Source of the DNA: Calonectria ilicicola
Lineage: Eukaryota > Ascomycota > Sordariomycetes > Hypocreales > Nectriaceae
Direction of reading: 5' to 3'
Assembly (NCBI GenBank): GCA_020809705.1
Contig: CP085828.1
Coordinates: 186,001 to 250,000 of the forward strand
DNA length: 64,000 nt
Shown here: in pieces, positions 45,369 through 58,412 of the stretch
Position numbering within the stretch: position 1 is the first letter of the stretch
Layout of the letters: every line of letters begins with the position of its first letter
Translations under genes and position numbers: made by a program
Notes under the pieces: model-generated
What the model was told of the DNA's origin: nothing
The model's database searches: none
What the model saw: only the letters and a program-made list of their open reading frames with translations

Positions 45369-47492
45369 ATGGTGTATGTTTATATGGTCTTGCTGTCTCT
45401 CTTTCTCTTCGCAAATTCTGAGGCATGCTGGAGAAATGTAACCTGCATCGGCCCAACGACAGAATCTTTCCCTGGGTCGTGGAGTTCGAACATCTATGCG
45501 CCCTCATCTCGAGTCGTGCGCCCGAAGTATATCCTATCATTAGATGACCTATCAACCATATCAAATTTCAGCGATTCCACCACTGTTAGCCTTGACACTG
45601 ACAACATTGGACTTGTCTTTGACTTTGGAGTCGAGGTTGGTGGCATTGTTACTGTCAATTATACACTTGCTGGCTCTTCCAACACTCTAGGTCTCGCCTT
45701 TACCGAAGCCAAAGATTTCATTGGAAAAACTTCTGATAACTCCAACGGAGGTACTACTGCGGATGGCGCTCTTACTACAACCGTCAATGAGGGCCCTGGG
45801 TCCTATGTCATGCCTGATGCCCAGATGAGGGGTGGGTTCCGCTATTTGACCCTGTTTCTCAAATCGTCTTCAAATTCGACCTTGAAAATTGAGGACATTA
45901 CCCTTGAACTAAGCTTCCAGCCGACATGGTCTAATTTGAAGGCGTATCAAGGGTACTTTCACAGCAATGAAGAACTTTTAAATAGGATTTGGTATAGCGG
46001 GGCCTATACGATGCAGCTGACCGCCTCCCCAAGTAATGCCGGAAGAGTCTCAGTCAAATCCCGGACTGGGTGGATCAATAACCAGAACATTGGTCCCGGA
46101 GACACTGTTTTACTTGATGGAGCAAAACGTGACCGTTGGGTCTGGATTGGGGACATGGGCACTGCTGTACCAAGCGCTTTTGTCAGCACAGGCGATTTGG
46201 AGAGTACTAAGAATGCACTCCAAGCCATTTATAATGGTCAAGTGAGCACTCATACGCCTTCACTCTACAGTCACTAACATGAGGTCCAGGGATCTAGTGG
46301 CGTTTTGCCAAAGGCAGGCCCTCCATATATGTCCACTGACAGCGAAAGTGAGTTGGCCCGGCCATGGTTAATTCCTCCTGGTGTTAATTCGTACTAGCAT
46401 ACCATCTCTGGGCGTTGATTGGCACGTATAATTATTTTTTGTATTCGGGAGATGAAGATTTCCTTCAATCTATCTGGTCCCAATACACAAAAGCTGTGGA
46501 TTACACCTTGGGCCATCTCACATCAGATGGAATTTTGCAGGTTGTGGGTGAAGCTGATTGGGGACGATGGACTTATTCAACCCAGCGCAGCTCCGCAAGT
46601 ATGCTGTAAGCCGATTCACCCACCTGTCGCTCTTTCAGTAATACTTATGGCAATTAGTCTTTATCACGCGCTAGTCACCGGGGCTACGATGGCCTCATGG
46701 GTTTCCGACCTCTCTGGCTCTGCAAACATTTTTACAACCTATACTGCGAAAGCAGGGGCTCTCCAAAAAGCAATTGTCGAAAAATTTTGGGATGGTACTG
46801 TTGGGGCCTTCAAAGAAAGCCCAAATAATACAGATCTCTACCCTCAAGATGCCAACAGCCTAGCCATTGCGTTTGGGGTACTGCCAGCAGGTAGTGAATT
46901 AGCCTTGCAGGTGTCAGAATATTTGGAGTCAAATTGGACACCAATTGGGCCTAGCTGTCCTGAGCTTGCAGGAAATGTGTCTCCTTTCATTTCTAGCATT
47001 GAGCTGCTGGGTCATTTCCAGGCTGGCCGCCCAGACCGCGCAATGCAGCTCATGCGAGATAGCTGGGGTTGGTACATCAATCATCCCAATGGCACAGGAT
47101 CGACCGTTGTGGAGGGCTTCCTTCTTGATGGCACATGGGGGTATCGCGGGGACCGAGGGTACCGCAATGACCCTTCTTACGTTTCGCATGCACACGGATG
47201 GAGCAGCGGTCCTACATTTACATTGTCAGAGTATATGCTGGGTTTGCGAGTGACAAAACCCCGGGGTGCCGAGTGGCGTCTTGCGCCAGCGACATTTGAT
47301 GAGCTGTCGGAGGCGCAAGGCGGTTTCACCACTGAGCTGGGCAAGTTTTCTGCCAAATTCACTGTCAAAAATGGAACTGCGACAGTGAGCTGGAACACTC
47401 CGACTGGGACCCGGGGCCGCCTCAAGCTCCCAGGACAAGGCGCGCGTTGGGTGGCGGGGGGTAAGGGTAGCGCAACCGTCTCAATTAATTGA
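45369..47492 (+). CDS. secreted six-hairpin glycosidase, alpha-L-rhamnosidase (GH78)-like
   Basis: Four exons (45369-46241, 46290-46347, 46398-46605, 46658-47492) encode 657 aa. The ATG at 45369 gives a clean signal peptide (VYMVLLSLFLFANSEA). The first about 220 residues look like a beta-sandwich (FDFGVEVGGIVTVNY, GGFRYLTLFL). The catalytic (alpha/alpha)6 region starts near YTMQLTASPSNAGR and includes LLDGAKRDRWVWIGDMG, whose acidic residues match the general-acid region of GH78-type enzymes, then GEADWGRW, DANSLAIAFGVL and SHAHGWSSGPTF. A C-terminal beta domain ends the protein. It would release terminal rhamnose or a related sugar from plant or fungal glycans or glycosides. The exact sugar is not certain, because fungal relatives of this layout are mostly untested. 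Confidence 0.9.
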
Positions 47493-48364
47493 GTCCAAAT
47501 ATGCAGTGAGTGGATAATGGGGGCAAACTGTCGGGAAAGATGTACGTAAATTTATCCACGATTCCGTAATATAACTACCTGGTTTCTCGACTTGGGTTGT
47601 TGAGTGTATGCAGTTCATTCTCTCACCATCATGGGCTGCGATCTTGGGAATACAGATTGAGCTCAGATGGTCTCTGGATGAAGGGCATGGATAATCGGAC
47701 CGGTCCAAACTCTATTGATTGCTGATGATTGCGAACGGACCCTAGTCTTGAGCCAGTGCATCATCCTGGCTCAAGGCTCTGCCCGCTTGTCCCGAAGTGG
47801 TCATTGCTTTGTGATGTCATTTCTTTGGGGATGAAAAATTCTGGCGGGAAGCGTGAAATGGTGTTCCCAATAGCGTAAGTGCTTGGAAATAGAGCACTGG
47901 CCATTCTGTGTCGTCTCGCCAGGGTTCATCTCATTTTAATGACCAACCGGACAACTGAGACGAGACGATTGAAACCACTCGCGGTTTGGCCCTGTCATGC
48001 GAGCTTGTTATTAACCCGGCTTCAGATACACTAATTAAAATCAAGAATATCGAGGAGGGGTCTAGAGATGGATTTGTTATCCGTGTGCAGTTCGTCGTAG
48101 CAACGCGGAATCCGTTAATACTCGTTTGTATCCAACTTGAGCATGTTATATTTTAGGATGTTTCGAATGGTTTCAACTGAGTAGCAAATATTCAATTATT
48201 ATGGTTTTGAATTTATTAACGCAGTTCTTTAATCTATAGAGCTGTTCATTGCATCTGAAATACAACACCAATTCGCTAAGCCTCGCTCGGAAGCCAGGCT
48301 GGACTCCACCGCTGGAATCATCGCGTTGTTAAGACCTAGTATTTAATTTGACATTTTCTCGATA
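47493..48364. other. 3' spacer between GH78-like and DUF3433 genes
   Basis: About 870 nt between convergent genes. AT-rich on the right, with no coding frame or repeat of note. Confidence 0.5.
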
Positions 48365-51300
48365 TTAGGTTCCTTTATACCTCGGTTTATTCGGTATCTC
48401 TTTTTTATCCCGAATGAATGGAAATCCCTCGTCATCTAATGCTCCAATCGTAAATTCTTCTCTTTCGGTTTCCTTTCTTAAAAACCAGCCCATTGTGAAG
48501 TGCCTTTTCGCTAAATATTTATGAAGATCACCGCACGATATCAAGTGTAAATCCTTTGATAGACCTCTCAAAGCATTTGAATCATGAATCAGAGATTCCA
48601 TCATCGCAATTGAATTGAAACCGTCAGGCGCCAAACCCATGATGTTCATATCAAGTAGCCACTTTCGCCGGACACCGAATAGATCCCGCAGGATCGCTGC
48701 GACCAAAAACCATATATTGGCGATGAGAATTACTGATAGAATTGTTATCAGAATGTATGTGATAATGGGGTTTTGGACTAGTCGCAGCCTGCCGTGATGT
48801 GTAATTGTCGTAGTTATACGTGGAAGCGCTGATGATGATGTTTCATTTAATCTGGCACGTTGTTCTATATTTGCCATCTGAGTAGCCGCAGACCCGGCGT
48901 AGGCGTGAAGAGCTTCGAGAACCTGTTCATCCTGAGATGATTTGCCAAAATCACTGTCATGGATTGGGCCATAGGGTTCAATAAGTGCGTTGAACGCAGC
49001 AGAAAAAACAGCAATGGCAGTTTCGTTTACTTCGAGCCTTGGATAGGCAGGATTAATCTGGGGAATTCGAAACGGTGGGTCCCAGGGTATTATGCTCGAA
49101 AGATCTTGAACCGGAGGATCCAAATGATTTATCACCATAGAGTCATTTTCCCAAATTAGCTTGACATCAGTCATAACTTCAGCCCAGGAGTAGTTGCATC
49201 GCCAGATAGATAAATGGTCGAAATGCATCCTGGGAAAGGAAAGTTCCCCCCAAATGTACGTCTGGAGTGACCAACCTAAATATGAATGGCCGCCAGTACC
49301 CAATGCTGTGCCACAGTCTCCAGGAGATTCAAGAACTTGCGCAAAGTATGTTGATTCATCCTTTTCAGACATATTACCAAAATATATTCCATTTGTAGAA
49401 TACTTACTGAAACCCGTACAATTAGATAGTTGCTCAAAAGAAACACTGAGTCCACTGTCGGGATTGAATGTTATTTTCAAATCTTCTTCAGAAAGACGAA
49501 CACAACTCGGAAGTAACTTTGCAGCAGGAGTTCGAATTTGAGCCGAGGTATTAGCGTTCCACTTGGTAGTATTAATATCTAGCTCTGGAAAAGCTAAGTC
49601 GGCGTACGTATACTGTGGGTAAGTGAAGTTGGATAGATTTCCCACCAGCATAAGGCTGCCAATATCTACCGCGGTGTCATAAGGGAGTTTGCCGGCCTGT
49701 GATTGAGAGCCGAACTGACTTGTTTGTTTAAATGTTGTATGTTCCGTCTTTGGAATATCTTTCGTTGTAAGAAGAATGGCAGCAAAAGAAGTTACGAAGG
49801 CGCAAATTGTAGCGAGAGTCTGCGATAGAGTGACAGGATAGATTTTGAGCCGAATTGACTGATACAAAGCTCTCAATCCAACCATGTCTAAAAGACAAGT
49901 ATCCAAGACTACCGAATCGCAATGTTCGTCTGATAATTTTGATAGGACGGCCAGATCGCGCATGATCGTATCTGTAGAATTGATGTAAGATGAAACACCC
50001 AGCATGGCTATTGTGGGCAATGATGTCCACAATAGAAAAGAATAGCCATGTTCGTAGATTGTAGCTAGACCACCAGATTTCTCTGATATATTAAGCATAA
50101 CAATCAGACCTGTAATAAGGCATAGTACAAATCCGACAAAGAGAGATTGAGCCCAAATTCTGAGAACAAGAGGAGAATACAGAGACTGGGCCCATTCGGA
50201 TTTTCTCGTTTCTCGTTCCTCCGACAGCGCGCCTGACACACCAATACTAGATATAGTATTGCTATAAAAGAACAGCATGGAACCTAGTATTGTGGCTGGG
50301 TCGCGAACCCAGACGCAGGACATCCTCCTAGACTGCATGCCTGCCCAGAAAGATACCAACATGATGATAGCAAACAGCCCAGTCATGAAATAACTGGCGG
50401 AATCATTTATATGAAGCCTATAAGATTTGTCCACAAGAGACCCGTTCGCATGGCTCCTTTTGGATTGTCGGAGTTCGTAATGTAAAAGCATGGGGCCAAG
50501 ATTTTCTGTAAGATTCGAAATAGCTTGCCGTAGAAATTTGTTTGAATAATACGAAGGATCGTCCAATACAGGTTGCATGCCGATAAAGTTGTAATACATT
50601 ACTAAAGGCCCTTGGGTGCCACTTCCTCCGTCCTGGTCAAAACTGGGGGGTATCGAGGCTTCCAGCATGGTCCACAGATTTGAGGATATGGTAGTATTCT
50701 CATGATTGGGCAATACTGTCAAGTTCGGACTGATCCCATCGTCCACAATTTCAACCTTGGAAATCCACGCAATCGGAGAACATAGTACAGCGGCACACTT
50801 CGACAGAAACGGGACAGATAAGTTCTGAGGTGACTTTTCGTACATTGATGCATAGTATAGGAAGCTTGGATGCTGTTGTGGGAGTTGAGGACAAGGACGT
50901 TGAGTTTTGAGTGTCGTATCATACTGCCAGTAGTAGGTGGTAGGATTTAGGGTGTAGTCAGCGAGTAACACCCCTTGGTCTTTCACGGTGATGACTTGAT
51001 CACAGTTTTCAAATTGGAGATTCACTGTGAAATCATAAGTAGGGCTCCACTCAGTGCCTGTGGTCTTTCTTATAGATGTGAAACTGTCCAGCGCCAGGCA
51101 TTGAACATCCATAAAAGCACCATCCACTGTGACTGTCAGGGGTGCATCGACAGAACCACGAGCATGGGTGCTTTGATCTGATAGGTCGAATGTTTGGTAT
51201 GCGCCCTCTTTTGTGACGCCAAATGGGAGCTTCATGTCAAAATTTTGGAGGGCTCTGGAAGTGTAATACGGAATCCTGCTGGCCGCACGCTGATTGCTGA

Positions 51301-52072
51301 TAGAGATGTTTTCCGTTGTAAATGCGTTGAGGATCTGAACTTTGGCGGGATATGAGTCTGTAGTAATCCGTAGCTGAAAGAAACTCGAGGCAAGAACAAC
51401 TTGGACTTGCAGTATCAAAGATGTAGCCGTGATAAAAAATACGAGGAAGTGTCGCCGCCGCAAAGACCTGATCATGACCATCGGGGACATCATCGAGGTG
51501 TAATCTATATTGTAGCCATGTTGATCGAAAGACTGTCCAGCTTGTATAGCTATCCAAGGCATATATCTCAGCGTTTGTAGCTCAACTCGTGACCAAAATA
51601 GTCCAATTACAGTAACGACTGCAAATTTTATGGGTCAGATTATTACTCCTGTGGTGATCAATGCTTTCAAAATAAACTTACCGGCAGTTGGTCCAAACCT
51701 CCATACATACACCAAGTCTGAGCTAGACTTAATGATGCCATTATTGTGTTTGGAGTACAACAACAGAAGCGGCACCGCTATAGTGCAAAACAAAAATATG
51801 CCACAAAAACTGCTGAGAATGGATGGCTTTAGCCAAAGTGGTTGCCATGGGGCTCCATGATCTGTCTGACAACGCTCCTCGGAGTCATTTTCATTCTCCG
51901 GGCGCAATGGAGGGGTCTCGGGCGTCGAAATAGTGCTTGAAGAAGACACGGTCGCTCTTGTGTCCGTTGCAGGAGCCTGGTCCTGGCCAGTTGGAAGTGA
52001 AGATGTCTGTGGATGGGTTGTCTGCACGTTTGGCTGGGCATAATGATAGGCAATTGCGCTTGAAGAGTCCAT
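48365..52072 (-). CDS. large multi-pass membrane protein of the fungal DUF3433 type
   Basis: Two exons (52072-51682, 51618-48365) separated by a 63-nt intron give 1214 aa. A low-complexity Ser/Thr/Pro-rich cytoplasmic N-terminus (about 75 residues) is followed by TM1 (SILSSFCGIFLFCTIAVPLLLL), then RFGPTAVVTVIGLFWSRVE as TM2, the conserved MPWIAI element and a third helix near residue 190. Next comes a roughly 300-residue glycosylatable outer domain (many N-x-S/T). A second helix cluster and a second similar outer domain follow, then a final helix (IITYILITILSVILIANIWFLV) and a cytoplasmic tail. Two halves of the same plan suggest internal duplication, as in DUF3433 proteins. No biochemical function is known for the family. 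The splice at the GPTA/VVT junction restores the motif shared by relatives. Confidence 0.9.
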
Positions 52073-55000
52073 CGATTTTAAATATCGGGTGCTGAGGTAG
52101 GGTAAGGGGCGCGGGCCTGGCGCGACCTGTGGTGTCGTTATTCGTGGAGTATCAATGGTAGCTGGTTGCTTAAATGCTACTGTGCTTCGTCTGGCGAGAT
52201 ATTGGCGACTAGCGCGGTCCTGGAATCGATTTCAAGGGCAAGCTGAAAGACAAAAGAAAAATTAAGAATAGTCATTAAGAATGAATCTTAGAAAGAGGAG
52301 TACAGCACTGCGTTGGGAGAATCCTGTTTATGAGGGCTGAAGTTAAGCGCCGACAAACAAGCTAGCAGACTAGCTGGTTTCATCCCGGTGGGGGATTGGC
52401 TGGGTGGCGCATCTTGATGCATGCCAAGCCAACAATAGGCACTACCAACATCATAAATAAATGTTGGTTGATGGATTTTGAATAAAATATGAATAATAAA
52501 TATAATTCCCCTGCCGCTAGGCATCATTTGCGCCCGGGACCCGAATCCAGAGCTGCCGATCACTGCACCAGCCTGCCGGGATGGCGCCACCAAAATAAGG
52601 ACTCCGGAGTGTAGCGGAAAGGAGCCCTGATGTTTGTCCCATTAAACATCTTTAGGCAACGTTGAATTAACGCAATATTATATCAATTTCTGAAGAAGTT
52701 GTTTCCTGTGATGTCCAGTTGCAATTCAAACTGCAAAGCGCGCGGACGAATTTGGAAATGGCTGTCGGATTTTTGAAACCTTTCGGGCGATAAGTATGAG
52801 CATGTCACCACCGCGAATGATACCAAGGTGGGTCAAATTCAGTGCTACGCACATGCACCCCGTGTAGAACATTGAAAGTAGTTTTTGAAGATAGTATGCT
52901 GGCTGGTATTGTGCAATATGGGTTTTGGATATCATGTTAAGAAAAATGCGATACATCTTGCAGTGCGCACACACCAAGAAAAAAAAGAATATTCAACCAC
53001 AAAAGGACACTGCGTCTTGATCCTAAAGGACAATAAACTGTACGAAACCTTGCAGCCAAGATTCTTATGGAAAACTTGGCGATAGATGTTACAAACTACC
53101 GCCGTCAAATGTAGCCAGTCAACAAATCCATTAACGAATGAGAAAGACTAGAAATGGTTGTCCGTTTTGGACCAAGTTCCATGGTGGTGCACTAATACCG
53201 ACTACCTCTAAATCTTGACTATCAAGCGGGAATGGTTTGGATGGCTCGGTCTCATGAATAAGAGTTTCCAGCACTAGAGTACCGGAATTTACCTGACTAG
53301 AGTGTGGAAAAACCATTAACTTAAAATTTGATACGGGATCTAATTGCTGACCATTCAGATACGGTTGTTCTCCTCAGTGCCATATTAGCCACTCAACCGC
53401 CTATTTCTCATCTGGGTCGCGCGGCATGCTGGTGTCTATACAGACACTTTCAATCTCAAGACACTGGTACATTTTGAACGGAGAGACGTGTGGGCTCTAT
53501 CACATCCAGAAATTTCATATCAGGCCAGCGGCTTCAGACACAACGGAGTCAACATAAGGGCTGTTCGGCTCTGGGACCCTTGGGAAGAGGATCTGTCAGA
53601 GGCTGTACCGTTGCAGGCTTGCGGGGAACTTTTGGTTGACCTGATGTCACATACCCTAGAGGCCAGTCTTTTAATCAATCATAAGTTTTTGCAACGGCGC
53701 TATTGGGTAATCCGTAGGCACTCTACAGGCGACGATGATTCAACTTCCTATTTGGAAGTTAAAGCCACAATGATTATGGTTAGGGTGTAACAATGGTCGT
53801 TGAAGAATTTGACAGTGTTCGCATTGCCTTTAGAGAATGGACGACAACAGAACCGTCAAAGCGATGGTTAGCTGGTGTCGAGGCGGAATCAAGGTTCCTC
53901 GGGGCCCGATGAGGCTCAAGTGGGCTCTAAAAAAAATGGGCACTTCAAAAGTTGTGGGTGAGGCCAGCTAGCTGATCACTGGACATCAAATATGAGGGCG
54001 TGCAACCACAGTTGTGTGCACCCCATAAGCCAGCCACTAACTAACGACGGAAAGTAGAAAAACCAGACAACTGGCACCAAGTGGTCCTAAAAAAAATGGG
54101 TAAGCAAAATCCGTGTGGATACAAACGAGTGGTTCATGTCGCGCAAATGCCTCCACTGCTCGCTTTTGAGAAAATTCAATCGGAGGAATGCTTGAAAAGA
54201 AAAAAAAAAGGCCCAAAAGACATAGAGCAACTAGCGGCAGCGGCAGCAGCCGTAGTGGCTGAAGCACATCCCGGCCGTTGAACGCCACATGTGCTGGACT
54301 TTGTCTCGCCGCCCCCCAGTCGCCTACATCAATCGACTGTGGCTGAGTTGTTCCGACCCATCTCACAGTGCGGGTTCGCAGAGGTGCAGTACAGCACGGA
54401 ATACATGCGCATTTCCTCTAGCGTGAAATATGAGATGAACTCGAATTCTTTGACACGATTGATTGACGTGCTTTCACTGTATTTTCGCATGCCATCTTAT
54501 TTTGAGGCTATTTGGTGCACGGGTTTGACTCGCCTTCATATTGACGCAAACCCTTTGATAAATGTAATATCATCATGTTTTCCCCCTTCTTTTTACAAGG
54601 CCCAAACTCAGCCATGATAAGAAAAAGCATTGAAATCAGGAAAATTGCCCATTCTGTCAATGGAATCAGACACCAATAATGGTAGAGGGGCCTCCGAGTC
54701 AGCCACTGTGGGGAAAGCTCGGCTAGTGACGACGCCTTTCTGGACCCAGAGCTTCTTGGGTTTGCACCAATACCATTTTTCGTTGTTTCTCTTGTCAACC
54801 CTTCCCATTGATCGAATGCCACTGCAATTCAACCGCAACAAGAGCCTCATCGCTCACCGCTAGGTGCCCATCGTTTGTAGACCTTTCCCCGTAGTCCTCA
54901 TACATTTCCCGCTGGTGTTAGGTACATACGGTCCCCGCGCCACAACCACAAATTTTCGTCTCTAGTCTATAATTTTACCCACCCCTTTCCACAACTTCTG

Positions 55001-55485
55001 ACGACGTCATCATCTGGGCACCGCTGGTCTCTTCGCGAGGTATTGCCAACTAATCAAATTGATGACTTGTCTTTCAAATTCACCAGTTCTTCCCCTCGTT
55101 GTTATAATTAACTTGGCGCTAATATATTCTTTCCTTATCAAGATGCTGGAGAATCAAGTTGTGAGGGCCCGCTGGAGCCTCACCTGCAACAACGCTCCCA
55201 TATCATGTAAGAAATGCCCAATGATAGCTGACACTCAAGATTTTGTGGCAAAATTGGACCAAGCATGGCTTTATGAACGAAATGTTGTCGTATCTCAGCC
55301 ATAGGGAACCTACTTGTTTGCATGTCGAGATCCACTTGTGTAATGCTGTTCGCTTGATATATTAGCAGCTCCCTATGGAATATTTTTATCCAAGCCAAGC
55401 ATAGAGAACAAAAACTCAAAAACTGTCATTTCTTACCCTCTCCCATAATTTTCTTCGTGCATAATACGGCGTTTTTACTGCAGTC
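52073..55485. other. gene-poor stretch between DUF3433 and C2H2 genes
   Basis: About 3.4 kb. A frame at 53488-53790 (open upstream to about 53386, with an acceptor-like TATTAG before it) has protein-like composition (RAVRLWDPWEEDLSEAV) but no start codon or family motif, so it may be a relic. The sequence CTAAAAAAAATGGG occurs twice (near 53927 and 54087). No RNA gene recognised. Confidence 0.4.
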
Positions 55486-56970
55486 ATGCATCCCATCGAC
55501 CACCCTGGGAGTCAATTTAATTCGCCAACCTATACAACTCAACCTCTGCGGTCAGAAATGTCTTGGTTTCCCGAAAATAGGGTCCGAGGTGCAATCCGTA
55601 ACCCTATCTCTAGTCTGGAAAATTTATTTACCCACACTAATTGTTCTAAAGATGCCGATGCTGAGGACGAAAACCCTGCTGCTTCTCAGTTTATCGACAG
55701 CGGAATTGGGTCAACTGACCCATGCTTATTGGAGACATACCTCCCCGATAATTCCCAGACCGGGGATGAAGTACCAAGACTTCTCAACATTGCCCATCCT
55801 ACCACTGACTGTGGTCTCTGTCACCAGTGCAACAAAATCTCCGCCCTCCCCGGCAATAGTACGCCTTTAAACTCGTGTCTCAGCTCCACTGTCCCCACTG
55901 CACAGGTATCTCGCGGGCTGACTGCGAGTCAGAATCGAGCCGCAAATCGTAGAGCTTTGAGGAGCACTGCCAAAAAGGTGCAGGCGGGGTTCCAGAGCCA
56001 AGGACGAGTCTAAAAAGCTCGTTGCCTCAATGGTATCAACGATGGGAATGGTGGGGCTCAAGAGGATGATGATGATGATGGCGCGGACACTAAAAAAGAT
56101 GATACCAGGAGTGGAAGGATTTGGGCCTGTCCATTTTGTGTGGCAGATCCTCAGAACCACATTTCGTGCTGGGGGGCTGTGCTGAGGCGATTCAACGATC
56201 TTGTCCAACATTTGAAACGAAAGCATACGGTGGATCCTAACTTGGGCTGCCCCGGGTGTGGCAAACGTTTCAAGACTGCAGAGGTCAGGGACAATCACTG
56301 GAAAGATTGTAATCGCAACAATGATCAACGATCTGATCTTATCAGCGATGAAGAGCTAGATCAACTTGTCAAACGTTTCAAGTTTGGCAACCCCCCAAGT
56401 GACAAGGAAAGATGGCTTTGTTTGTGGGAACGCCTTTATCCTGGCACAATGCCCCCTAAATCGCCCTACTCTGATGGCCCCGACTATCAGCTCAACCTTG
56501 TTCGTCCGTTGCTTGAGCCGGTACTCGAATCAGCTATGCCAGGTTTGCTCGCTCGGTTCTTTAAAGTTGATCCCTACCACCCAAGTATGGCCCAATTTTT
56601 AGGCCACGCGGTTTCCACCATCTGCAGCTACGGCCAACATGGCGTTGAGAATAGTGCTGGATGTATGAGTGGCCTAGTTCACGACGAAAACGCCCTAATG
56701 CCCCAGGGTTTTATTGTTGACCCGGAATATGACAGAGCACCTCTAGCTCAAGCCGGGAATCTGCAGCGAGGCAATACTGCTACTCATTCTAACAACATGT
56801 TCCAGACGGATGAACAGTATAACCTCGCTCCACAATACCAATGGATGAACGGCCCCTATCCGTCAGATATCATTTCTCCGACGCATATTTCCCAAGGAAG
56901 CGAAATGAGCCATGGTGAGCCGGGCATCGGTGTGGACCAATTTATGCAAACCAAATCGCGCAGGATCTAG
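55486..56970 (+). CDS. C2H2-like zinc-finger protein, fungal type, with an unresolved in-frame TAA
   Basis: The first ATG at 55486 opens 175 codons (acidic, Ser-rich) to TAA at 56011-56013. The same frame then continues to 56970 and holds the recognisable part: an acidic QEDDDDDGAD linker, the finger block RIWACPFCVADP, VQHLKRKHT, GCPGCGKRFKTAEVRDNHWKDC, and the follow-on motif RWLCLWERLYPGTMPPKSPY. The second part has no ATG before the fingers, so it needs the first. An intron that stays in frame could remove the TAA: 56008-56064 (57 nt, weak GTCTAA donor), 55978-56064 (87 nt) or 55906-56064 (GTATCT donor, CTGAC branch). None is fully convincing. Otherwise the gene carries a nonsense mutation. 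Role: possible nucleic-acid or protein binding; relatives are uncharacterised. It has a paralogue at 58413. Confidence 0.6.
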
Positions 56971-58412
56971 CTCTCCACGCTAGTATGGGTGCACTTAACC
57001 TTTCCTACACGAACGGGTAATGTCGGAGCGAGATTGGGGATTTGTGGTACTAGGTGTTTGATTGGTGAACTTTAGCTACGATGGTTGTACAATAATAATC
57101 GTAGTAAAAGATGGTGATTTACATATGTAAAACAATAAAATTAGAATTAAAATTGTAAATCTTGTGAAAAAGATTAATTCGGAAAACAAAGATGTTTACC
57201 ATTGTGCCTTTTCCTCCTCTTCTATAAATGCTACCTACGATGGGTACCTTGGGTACTAGCCAGACTATTATTACCGCACAGGACCTTCACCTAATTGCGC
57301 CACAAAATATAAGAAGAAATGCATTGTGATGTCATCAACCTCGTATGCCCAGTACGTGGGTTGACGCTGTATGTTAATATATCAAAGATGGTTGAAATAT
57401 TCCCGCTTCTACGGGAAAGCTATGGCCTATTGTGGCTTGTTTTTAGGCGTTTGTATCTGCGTCACCGCCCTTTAGCGTGGTCGCTAGCTATTCACACTTC
57501 ATGATTTGTGTAGTTGGCTTTGTCGGTTGAGCATCTCGTCATAAATAATCCGAGCGGGGAATTCTTTTTTTTTTATTTCATCTATAAATAAGATACCTTA
57601 AGCTACTATTTAATACGACTGATTATACTATCCTTCAAGCAACCAGACCGAACAAGACACAGTGGTGCTTAGTGACATCATTCATACCTACTGAGGCATT
57701 GAATCAGACCTCTCATATGATTACAAATTGTGAGGTGGCTACAAAGTAATTTGGAATTGTGTGATATGGCTTGAATTAGCGGCTTGTATGTACCTGTCGA
57801 CATTTGTGGGAGTAGTGTTCTAATTAGCTCGCCTCGCTGGTAGTAGTATGCACATGACCACACAGTGCCCGCTGATAACTGGATTAAAAAATCTGTTATC
57901 GTGCCATTGCACCCCACGAGAGCTGCAGTCAAGGGTGTGCCACCTGTCAACAAGTGATCCTCTACACAACTTTGGAAAATGCATTGAGGAGTCAACCACT
58001 CTTGGTGGCGGCGGTGGCGAGGAGGAAAGTTTTCCTGCATGACCCGTGTCGAAAAAAAGCAAGTATGTAATTCGAAAATGGCGCTTCCTCGGGAGGAAAC
58101 TTCGAGCCAGCCGCCGTAAGTGGGCGATGGAGAATGGGGGCTCCCTCCATCGAGCGAGCTATGCTGTTGGTGGAAGGCAGTCAGACTATCATCATTTTTG
58201 AGGTGGCAACAGCACCATGAGAAACTGCATGCATCTTGTACCAATCGGCGACACACACACGTTCGCTCTGGCCCAACGCTACTTTACATAGAATAAGGAG
58301 AATTATAAATACTCGACCTGCGTTCGGTTAATAAGATCATAGCTCATCATCTTATCAGCAATCATCTGTTCTCTGGAAAGCTTCCTCAATTCTCTTGACT
58401 AGTTCCATTGCC
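56971..58412. other. spacer between the two C2H2 paralogues
   Basis: About 1.4 kb. AT-rich after the first gene. TATAAATA at 58304-58311 lies about 105 nt before the next ATG and is a plausible TATA box. No gene seen. Confidence 0.5.

Noticed and set aside
53386..53790. Possible exon with protein-like composition
   Set aside because: No start codon, no family motif and a stop just upstream. It could be a relic, but I cannot support a gene.
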